A stretch of DNA of 64,000 bases, taken from the NCBI GenBank assembly GCA_017893485.1, contig JACEHZ010000198.1, positions 558,001-622,000 on the forward strand, written 5' to 3'. This stretch comes from Hemerocallis citrina (lineage: Eukaryota; Streptophyta; Magnoliopsida; Asparagales; Asphodelaceae). The notes beneath the pieces are model-generated. The model ran no database searches and was not told the DNA's origin. It saw nothing but the letters and a program-made list of their open reading frames with translations. Made by a program: the position numbers and the translations under genes. Below are positions 55,311 through 64,000 of this stretch, piece after piece. Every line of letters starts with the position of its first letter. Positions within the stretch are counted from its first letter, which is position 1.

Positions 55311-58300
55311 CTACAAAATAGCCCCGACCGTAATATTCCAAAGAACCCTATGTTCTATGTTGATGTGCCTTGTCCTCCATCCCCCCAAAAGTTCATCAAT
55401 GCATTTTGGGATTGCGACTGTGTGAAAGCCCAATCCAATGACCTCCCAGACCAGCCTAGCTCTAGGGCAGATGAAGAAGATGTGAGTGATATCTTCTTCT
55501 CCTATATTACAATGTTGGCACGTAGCGTTGAGCAGAATGTGACGTTTCTTTAGGTTACTCTTGGATAGAATTCCGTCATTTAGTACCAACCAAAGGAAAG
55601 CCTTAACTTTCGGAGGGACCTTGGTCTTCCAAACGGTGTTTGCATGTGGATTCCTTAACCCACCATCATTAAGGAATCCATACATAGAAGAAACTGAATA
55701 CGTTTGGTTTTGTCCTAGTCTCCATTCTCTGTCATCCTCCTCTATCCTCTCTTGGGTTCCTTCTTCCTGTAGCATCATATGGAGCTTCATAAGTTGCTCC
55801 TGCACATCGATCGATAGGCTACCTTTGGGTTCCAATCTCAGCCTTCTATTCCTCCATATGTCTACAACCATAGCGTCCTCCCTCTTAACTGACGACGCGA
55901 GTTCGGGGTAGAGTGATTGTAGCGTGTTATCTCCACACCATTTGTCTTTCTAGAATCTAATGTTGTTACCCTTCTCCAGCTTGCACTTTGTGTTCATATG
56001 GTAGATATCCCCTACCTTTGCGATGCCCTTCCATATACCAGAAACCCTTCCGTGCTTACATTTCCCTCCAAATCTGACAACTTTCCTCCTTCTGTATCTC
56101 ATGAACGAATTGCTCCACCATGCTTTCCGTTGTTTATGCATTTTCCACCATCATTTGGACAGTAGGGCCTTGTTCATGTCTCTGAGATTCAGGATCCCTA
56201 AACCTCCGAACTCTTTCTTCTTGCATACCCTGTCCCACCTAATGAGATTAATACCCTTGTTATTGTCGCGCATTCCTTTCCACAGGAATTTTCGTCTACA
56301 TTTATCGATTCTTTCGATGGCCTAGCAGGGAATCTCATAAATCGACATAAGGTACGTGGGAATGCTACCGAGGACAGAATTGATGAGAGTAATTCTACCC
56401 CCCAGGGATAGAAATTTTCCTTTCCATCCTGCCAGTTTCTTTTCAATCTTTTCTACCAAAGAGATCCAGTCTTTCTTAATCAACTTTCTGTGCCTGATCG
56501 GTGTTCCCAGGTACTTAAGTGGGTATTCCTTGGTTTCGCATTGAAGCAGAGTTGAGGTAGTTTCCGTGGACGTGGAGCTGTTGTTGCATAAAGCAGCAAC
56601 ACAACTCTTTTGTAGATTAACTGCCAGACCGGACCAGAATTCGAAGCATCTTAGAAGGACACGTACTGCCAGAATTTCCTCCACCGTAGCCATTCCAAAT
56701 GCTATGGTATCATCAGCATATTGTAGGACTGACAAAGGTTCGGAGATCCCTTTAACAGTGATCCCTTTAGTCAATCCTGCCTCCATTCCTCTCTTATTCA
56801 TCTCAGCCAATCCATCAGCAATTATTGGGAATATAAGTGGAGACTGCGGATCTCCCTGTCTCAGTTCTCTCTTATATCTGATCTCCCTTCCTATCACTCC
56901 ATTGACTAGGACGAAGGACTTCCCATTCCTAATACACATCTTCATCCATAGCCTCCATTTATCTCCGAATCCTTTGAGTTTAATCGCCTCATCTACACAC
57001 TCCCATTCTACCGTATCGTAGGCCTTTTCAAAATCTAACTTTAGAAGGAACCCGTCTACTTTGTCTTTGTGGCCTCTGAAAACCATTTCATGTGCCGATG
57101 CGATGCTATCCAGGATGTCTCTTCCTTTTACAAACCCGCTTTAAGCCTCACCAACAATATCGTTTAATACTGGGGCTAATCTATTGGCCAATGCCTTCAT
57201 GATTATCTTGAACGAGCCAGTTAGCAAGCTGATAGGCCTGAAGTAGTTAAATCTGAGGACTTCCGTCTTCTTCGGGATAAGGACCACGTTCGCGTAATTG
57301 AGTCTGTCTATCTGTGCCTCCACTTTGAAAAACTCGTCAAATATGTCTAAAAGATCTTTCTTGATGATGGACCAATATTTTGTGTAAAAACAGATCGAAA
57401 ATCCATCTGGGCCTGGTAGTTTGTCTTGTCCCAACATCTTGATAGCCTTCAGTACCTCCTCCTCCGTGAAAGGTTCCTCTAGTCTCTCACTTCCCTCAAT
57501 TGCCCCCTCACTCCACATGTCCGAGCTCAGCTCGCCTCACAGTACTTTCTTCCTTCCCAATAGATCTCTGAATGAACTATCAATATGATTTCTAATAGCG
57601 GACTCATCCTCTGTCCAAACGTCTTCCACAAATAGACCCCCTATTTGATTGTGTCGCCTTCTACCATTGGCCACCTTGTGGAAGAATGCAGTGTTTGCAT
57701 CTCCTTCCTTGAGCCATTGAACCCTCGATCTCTGTCTTCAATAGCATTCCTCCATTTCACTAATTCTATGGATCTCTATCCTACTGGCAGCCAGTTCCTC
57801 GAATTCCCTCGCGTGAAGATCTCTATCCTCTTCGTTTTTTTCTAACTCTTGGATTCTCCTACCTAGCCTCTCTTTCTTTTCTTTGACTTCCCCAAATTCC
57901 TCTTTTGCCCATATTTTTAAGCATTTCCTCAAGCGGCATAGCTCGATGATCCACCTAGAGATTGCGTCGGAGGCCGGCATCCACATTTCTCAGGATTCCT
58001 TATTGACGTTTGAAATGCTAGGGATCATCATCCACACCTTCTCGAATCTAAATTGGCGCTGTCTTACTCTCCTTTCATTCTCCCATTCAAGGACCAGTGG
58101 TACATGATCAGACGTAAATCTAGTAGATGATCTCACCGTTGCCAGCAGGAATAAATCCTCCCATTCTGTGGACACCAGAATTCTATCTAGTTTAGCTAGG
58201 GTTGGTTTAGCCTGCATGTTAGTCCAGGAAAATCTCCTGTCACTCGCCTGTATTTCGATGAGACGAAGGTTGTTGATAACTCTATTGAATTCTTACCTGT

Positions 58301-58780
58301 CGCTCTCGTTAGATCCCCTACCCTTGTGTTCATTAGCGAATCTTGTGATATTAAAATCTCCCCCAATGACCCATGGTCTATTCCATCTATCCCTATTATT
58401 TTGCAACTCTTCCCAAAATCCCCGTCTCTGAGTGGGGTTATATGGGCCGTACACCGAAGTAACCATGTGTTCCCAGCCATCTCGTTTATGCTAGATGACA
58501 ACGGTCACTGAAAAATCATCTACAGAGACATCTATGATATCAAACACCTTTGAGTCTACCCCTAACGCAATACCACCGGACATTCCCCTAGCTGGTTTAA
58601 CTCGCCATTCAAAATCTCTTAGCGTCCTTATCCCCACAAACTCACGACCTTGCTGGTTAGCGATCTTAGTTTCTTGGATCGCGCACAATTTCGGGTTAAT
58701 CCTAGTGATAGTGTCGTTAACTAATCTAATCTTGACCTTCGATCACATCCCTCTGACATTCCAGAACATGTAACTCATGG
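55311..58780 (-). pseudogene. LINE ORF2: endonuclease, RT, zf-RVT
   Basis: Endonuclease start MFWNVRG (about 58770), the QETK catalytic Glu region (58680), GGDFNITRF (about 58350) and SDHVPL (58100) show the APE-type domain that nicks target DNA. RT blocks: GPDGFSICFY (57420), FRPISLL, LDFEKAYD (57040), RQGDPQSPL and the catalytic YADD (about 56712-56724), then KYLGTPI and SLGGRITLIN. The zf-RVT module is at 55871-55311 (WKTKVPPKVKAFLWL, CQHCNIGEED). Breaks lie near 58755, 58490, 58290, 57985, 57730, 57140 and 56320. Confidence 0.92.
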
Positions 58781-58829
58781 GAAACTAAGTTTAAAGAACA
58801 TCTATCCTACCTAATACTTCAGGGGATCC

Positions 58830-60653
58830 CTATAAGCATAGTCTATAGGCTTCCGCTCTAAGTATTCTACCTCTACTACTTTGTTTAATACCCGACGAAC
58901 CCATATTTAAGCCAAACATAGTAGCATAGTAAAGTAGCAAATCATCAGAAATAAAATTTAGAATTGAAAACGAACCTCTGCATGCTGACATTGGCTCCTT
59001 GGATTTAGCTGCCGATCTAATCAGGTCCTCCTCACTAGGCCCTTTAGCTCCCCATCTGTCAATTTGCCTCTTGCTCTTTCTTTTTGATTCCTCAATGCCC
59101 TTCACTGCTTTCCCATCATCTGTCTCCACACTATCCTGTATAACTGGTTTTAGAGCCTTCACCTCATTCTCCCACTTCTCAAATTCGCCATCTGAATCTA
59201 TTATCTCCTTGCCCACATCGTCTAATGCCCCAATTATGCCATCCACTGTAGAGAAATCCTCTAATAACTCGGGTTGAGTCTCCCCTTGTATTTGTTCTCC
59301 TCTTTCTCCTGATCCAAGTTCGCTCTCCTCCCCAACGTCCACCGCCACCTTCCTTCCTGTCTGCATGGGGTCCTCCCTTTCTGTAGCGCCAAGATTAACA
59401 CGCGACGAGCTGCCAGTTTGTAGCTTTTCCACTTCTGTCGCATGGGGCCTGTTGGCCATCGCCCATGGGCCAGGCCCACTTAGGAGTAAAGACTGGGTAA
59501 TAGACTTCACCACCATATCCAATGCTGCCTTAAAATCTGCTGAAGACAGGTTCAGAACTTCGGCTTGTCTATTCGTGGGCCCCCCTGAGGAAAGCCCAGT
59601 TTGGACATTTCCCACCTCGTGCTCCGCATCGCGTTCAAAAGTGACATGGGCCTTTTCATTGATTTGCACGATGCTTCTGCAGTCCCTCTGATGCTGAAAA
59701 GGTGGCGTGTAGTCGCCATCTCCCGGCTTTTCCCCTTCCCTTTCCTTGTTTCTATCAACAACAGAACCTAGTACCTCGACATAGGAGCCTGCGACCTATC
59801 CCTATCTAATCTCTGAGCTCCGAAAAAGTGTCCCCTCCTTACAGCTGTCGCTAGGATTCCGTGTTGGAAGATTTGCTGTTTGCTGTATTGGACGCTGCAG
59901 ATCAGATCTCTTCCTCTCAGATGGATGCTCTTGCTCGTTTTCTTTCAGCTTCGATTAAGCCCCCATCTGACGACTGTGATTAGTTTTCGAGTGATCCGAC
60001 GGTGGGGGATCATCTTCTTCCCTACCCCTCTGTTTGAACCCACCTTCTGAGTTGGATCTTGAAAACTCCGGCGAGCTCCGAAATGAGACTTTCTTCCTCC
60101 TCTCTACTATCACCTTAATCTCATATTTCTCGTCTTCAAATTGAGCGACGATCACCGATGGTATAAGGCTCACATCCTCCACCGCAACTTGTATCCTAGC
60201 ATACTCTCTTCTCAGTAAGAAGTTTGTATTCTTGTCGATGCTAATGAGGGATCCGAAGCTATGAACGAGGTTTTGGAAGCCTGATCGTACCCAGCATTGT
60301 AGCGGTAAGTTGAATAGCCTCAACCAGAGGGACGATCGCGCATCTAGCTTCAGCGCTCCGAACGCTCTCGACCATCGGCTCAAAGTAATTTAGAAGTCTT
60401 CCCCTTCAGGGCTTCCAATGGCTAAGAGTTCTTTCGTGATTTCATCAGTCTTGCAAAACACCATTAGAACATCTTCTTTAATCTTTTGCACATCCCAGTC
60501 TAGTCTCGAAATTGGCCGCACGCTATCGGAGAGGAGCTCCTTAATTGCCTCGATAGAGTGATACCCGGTGTGGACGTTAAGTAGAATGGATTTAGTGAAC
60601 CTACTCTCAAATTCGGCCATTATCGGCGTAGGGGTAATCACTTCCCTGATCAC
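58830..60653 (-). pseudogene. LINE ORF1 (DUF4283-type RNA-binding protein)
   Basis: Nucleic-acid-binding ORF1 relic. 60653-60390 and, after one TAA, 60383-59955 read as a plant DUF4283-like region (KEDVLMVFCKTDEI, LRLFNLPLQCW, IAQFEDEKYE-like block). 59669-58830 is an acidic, Ser/Gly/Glu-rich C-terminal part without a visible CCHC knuckle. Frame breaks lie near 60388, 59950 and 59670. Confidence 0.75.
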
Positions 60654-60765
60654 CTTTCGTCTACCGTCATTGTTTGGTTGTCTTTGCAGATGATAAAATT
60701 TGTGAGAGCATACACAACGTCAAAAATCTATGTCTGTATAGTGATCTACAAACTTGTATTTTGTT

Positions 60766-61327
60766 GTATTAGATACATATTCTCAATCAAAACCACAAAG
60801 TGGCGAGGTTGTTGCCATTGGTGAGGGTAGAACAGTTGGAAAGAACAAAGTAGATATCAGTATTGAGGTATCTCTTAGCTTTTGAGTTTTATGTTTGCCT
60901 TATACTTTTTTTTCTTCTTAATGTGTTACATTTAAACTTTAAAAGTATCTAGCCTATTTTGCTCTCACTTCTAATTGCTCTTCTGTCTGTTGATACAAAG
61001 ATTACATTTATTTAATTTGAAACTTTGAATGTAAACTTAAATGTAATTAAATATTCTTTCATGTTACTTATAGTGCACTTCATTGATCATGTTTTTAATT
61101 ACCTATATTTCTGAAGCTTGTTCTCGTCTATAATTACTTATTTTAAGTGCATTTCCATTGTTGTTGGCTGGATCCACAGGCTGGTATTTAAGTATGCAGG
61201 GACGGAGTTGGAATTCAATGGATCAAACCATCTGCTGTTGGAGGATGACCTTATAGGTATTCTTGATACGGATGATGTGAAGGATCTCAAACTTTTGAAT
61301 GATCAAGTTCTAATTGAGGTATTGTAG
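60766..61327 (+). pseudogene. Fragment of chloroplast chaperonin 20 (Cpn20)
   Basis: Piece of the tandem GroES-like co-chaperonin that caps chloroplast Cpn60. Exon 60784-60867 reads QSKPQSGEVVAIGEG then TVGKNKVDISIE and ends at GAG|GTATCT. After about 310 bp of intron-like DNA, 61180-61318 reads FKYAGTELEFNGSNHLLLE then GILDTDDVKDLKLLNDQVLI, matching the end of the first and start of the second GroES unit, and runs into TAG at 61325 or a donor at GAG|GTATTG. The two exons are not in a compatible phase (a few bases seem lost), and no transit peptide or later exon is seen. It lies beside a LINE and a CACTA-like end, so element capture is possible. Confidence 0.8.
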
Positions 61328-62567
61328 AGATTTTTGTCATCTTGGTCAATATTGATCTTGCTCAATAATTATTTTGATAATTAACTTTTTCACCGAATTT
61401 GGTTAATATGGCCTTGAAATGAAGTATGGGTTGGTGCAAAGTTAATGATAAAATATAATTGAGTTAAATGTTAAGTGGAAACTGATCTAAAAATTTGATG
61501 GTATTTGAAATGTCTCAAGGTGTTTGGACCTATATATATTAGTTTGACTAGCACCATTGCTTAAATAATTTTGGTTCTTTTGGAATTGAAATATCTGCAA
61601 TTATACTTATGTTTTAGGGCCCAAAAATAATAAGTATTTTAACTCCTAAAAAGTTTCCAAACTGGCATAGGTAGGATAAAAGCGGTATTTACACATCTGT
61701 TGGATATATTGGTATATTCTCTCTATATAAATATAGCACGTGCATATGAGTAACACGTGTATTGAACGTACAATTGATTGGATATTGTAATGCGGGTTTG
61801 TGGGCTTATAACCCGATACCCAAACCAGTATTTAGAGATAAATACTGGCTTGTGGTAGCAGTCTAGGTATTCCAATCTTGATACCTAGGGTGAATATCTC
61901 AAGCAACTTAGATCTAGAGATAAAACCCTAATTCCCAATTGTTAATTTCTCACAAAATCTAACAATCTTGAGATATGAAATTAATTTTGTGAGATTTGAG
62001 AAGAGACTCACCGGAACCCGACGTCATCGCCGTGCGCCGTCGCTGCCGTCGTCGTGCGCCGTCGCTGCCGTCTCCGTCGACTCGAGATCTGGTCGTCTTC
62101 TCCTTCTCGCTGTTCTTGGTTGGGTCTGTTCGTTAGCCCAGTCGAGATCTGACCCTCGCCCCTTCGATCGATCATAGCAATTGACACACTCAACGACGCC
62201 GTTGATCCCCGTCAGTCGCTCAGGCGCACTTGCCGTCGCCATGTGCCGTCGTCGCCCTCTCTCTTCCCGATTGGAGTCGACGACGGCCTTCCCTCAGGCG
62301 CCGACTCCGAGATCTTCCCTCTTCTTCCCCATCAACAGATTGGGTTGTGTGGAACCCTAATTGAAGAAGACAGTGAAGAGAATTTTTGTATCTCATCAAG
62401 ATCTGGTACTTCTAAACTTTAAGATTCGTGCAATTTATCTAATTCATTTATTCTGTTATTAGTTAGCAGATCTACAGATAAATCCTCTTCTCCCTATAAA
62501 TTATTTGTGTAGTAATAATTCAGAACATACTCTCGAACTTTAGGAACTCATCGTTTATTCCTGGAGA
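61328..62567. other. Spacer and possible copia 5' region
   Basis: AT-rich DNA runs to about 61970, then a GC-rich CGTCGCCGT-repeat-like stretch (62010-62300) resembling a plant leader. A TGTTGGATATATTGG at about 61698 could start a copia LTR, but I found no matching LTR end or primer site before the gag. Confidence 0.4.
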
Positions 62568-63370
62568 TGGAAAAACATGATCGTCCGTATGAGGTTCCTA
62601 AATTGGAGGCGTTTAGTAGTTCTGAATTCAATAGTTGAAAGAGGAAAGCACAGTATGGGATGAAATTCATGAAGATCTTTTATACCTGTCAAACGACTTA
62701 TGATGACTTTACTGAAGATGTGGATGATGCCACTTGGATCAGAGATGAGGACTTGTGCAGAGAGTTTTTGCTAAACAGTATTTCAGATCGGTTAGCAGAT
62801 GTGTACATGAAGTACGGAACAGCTAAGGAGATTTAGGACAATCTGCTGGATGAATTCAAAAAGGAGGAGAAGGTCTCCAAGACTCACTTGGTTGATAAGT
62901 TCATGAGTTTTGAATTTAGAGAGGAGAAGGCCATTCTCCCTCAGGTAACTGATCTTGAAAACTTAGTAGCTAAATTGAAAACTGAAGATATCACTGTGTG
63001 TGATTCCTTTCTTACTGGAGTAATAATCTTTAAATCACTTGCATCATGGCTCACATTTAAGACTGAAATGTATAGACTGCCAGAACAAATTAAGCTTGCA
63101 CAACTCAAACGATGTATTAAAGTAGAGGATGAGACAAAAACTAGGATAAATTTGGAGTTGGCTAAGAAACAAATTTCTCATGCTAATGTGCTAACCAATT
63201 CCAAATATGTTCCTAAGTTTAAGAAGAACAAGCTTAATAAAGTTAAGGGTGAACCGTACAAGTTGGAAGCCAATAAAAAGATTGTGAAAAAGAAAGGGAG
63301 GTGCTACAACTGTAGGAAGTGGGGCCACCATGCTACCGAATATAGGCTACCCAAAAGAGAACAACCTAAC
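62568..63370 (+). pseudogene. Copia gag (UBN2 type), cut by an LTR
   Basis: ATG at about 62568 (MEKHDRPYEVPKLEAF), stops at about 62636 and 62835, then an open frame 62888-63370. It has the UBN2-type gag pattern (CREFLLNSISDRLADVY, LVDKFMSFEFREE, LPEQIKLAQLKRCIKVED), a Lys-rich stretch and a zinc knuckle CYNCRKWGHHATEYR near 63303. The final Cys of the knuckle is Tyr. The gag is interrupted at 63371 by a LARD-family LTR in reverse. Confidence 0.85.
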
Positions 63371-64000
63371 TGTAACGCCCCGAATCCCAAATACACTGAA
63401 TTCGAGATGATCTACAGGATCTTTTCACTTCCTTTAGTACAATTTTACAAGAAAATTTAAACTTTTCTTTTTACATCAGAGTTTACATCAATATTACACT
63501 TTACATTGCACAGCGGAAGTAAAATTTTACAACAATAAAAATAAATATACAACAACATGGAGTAATCTTTAAGCATTTGTTCCTCTTTAATCTTTATCAA
63601 GCCATTTACCTGCATATAAGACTGTGGGTACGTCAGTTTATTCAACCGACGATCATTATATACGGCCATCCTCTCTATGCCGGAAATAGTATAACTTATT
63701 TTCCATATTTAGCAAACACAAACTTGTCACACATCAAACTAAGGGACTACCCTATTGATGTCGTGTTGTGATTGTGCACTTAGTCCTTAATGCAGTTAAT
63801 TATGTTACATGACACTAATGCGCACTTGTTCGGATTCTATGCATCCCATACTACATAGGTCCGAGGGCAAGCCCTTAATCGTTCTTCATCTTTGTAGGGT
63901 TCAATCCCTCGTTATGACTTAATCTACTACTGTAATTACGGTAGGTATCCTAGATGATCTATGAGTGCAAGCACGTGTACAGAAAACCTAGAGGGGAATC
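63371..64000 (-). mobile_element. LARD-family LTR, reverse orientation, partial
   Basis: It starts TGTAACGCCCCGAATCCC, the reverse complement of the 3' end of the LARD LTR at 28825-39011. It continues in parallel through the GTGCACTTAGTCC and CGGATTCTATGCATCCC blocks (about 63773-63850), which match the reverse complement of about 31980-32070. It runs off the window, so solo LTR versus full element and the TSD cannot be decided. Confidence 0.88.

Larger units (their letters stand above)
54938..60665 (-). mobile_element. Near full-length L1-type LINE
   Basis: Minus-strand element of about 5.7 kb with ORF1, endonuclease, RT and zf-RVT. Its 3' end is a run of about 15 A (T on the plus strand, 54939-54952). 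A 12-bp TSD gtcattgtttgg lies at 54926-54937 and 60666-60677. It is a different copy from the LINE at 1462-4560 (YADD versus YVDD) and retains the 5' part that one lacks. Stops and frame changes make it inactive. Confidence 0.92.

Noticed and set aside
61698..62567. TGTTGGATATATTGG as a copia LTR start
   Set aside because: No matching LTR end, primer site or second LTR could be found before the gag.

Overview
The window is nuclear DNA from a flowering plant, probably a eudicot. It holds almost only transposable elements stacked inside one another. The plant signs are Ty1/copia and Ty3/gypsy-Tat elements, a TTF-zinc-finger (ZMYM1-like) hAT transposase, a plant mobile domain, a chloroplast chaperonin-20 fragment and short GT-AG introns. 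The species cannot be named from this. No intact host gene was found. The only complete coding frame is an antisense, apparently spliced ORF inside a young gypsy element. All element boundaries, target-site duplications (TSDs) and splice sites were read by eye.

Layout. 1-11250: gene-poor DNA with a 5'-truncated LINE on the minus strand (about 1462-4560), a leader-like stretch, an unidentified exon-like ORF and a damaged hAT transposase ending at a terminal repeat (10581). 11251-15120: a gag/protease-only copia derivative in an LTR-internal-LTR-internal arrangement, with a 453-bp solo LTR in its gag. 15645-16118: a hAT-type MITE. 16241-16790: a Harbinger-type MITE.

17034-40118 is one Harbinger-like element, about 3.6 kb without its insertions. 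It carries a Myb-like ORF1 relic and a plant-mobile-domain (PMD) pseudogene but no recognised transposase. A copia element (20550-39207, TSD catac) inserted into it. That copia received a 3.8-kb solo LTR in pol (22103-25925, TSD agaaa) and a 10.2-kb non-coding long-LTR element of LARD type in its 3' LTR (28825-39011, TSD aatgt). The LARD's own 3' LTR carries a Mutator-type MITE (36364-36541). A second Harbinger-type MITE (39245-40096, TSD taa) sits near the host element's right end.

40757-53467 is a GC-rich, young Tat-lineage gypsy element (TSD acgga). It has gag-protease-RT-RNase H-second RNase H-integrase on the plus strand, an 892-codon four-exon antisense ORF, and an 88-bp tandem array before the 3' LTR. 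53678-53860 is a Mutator-type MITE with a perfect 9-bp TSD. Next come a CACTA-like terminus, a nearly full-length LINE on the minus strand (54938-60665, 12-bp TSD), a chaperonin-20 fragment, a copia gag, and another LARD-family LTR in reverse that runs off the end.

The most unusual signal is in the three Harbinger-like elements (16241-16790, 17034-40118, 39245-40096). They share termini, and each carries an array of short palindromes with GACG...CGTC outer arms, but each element has its own palindrome core.
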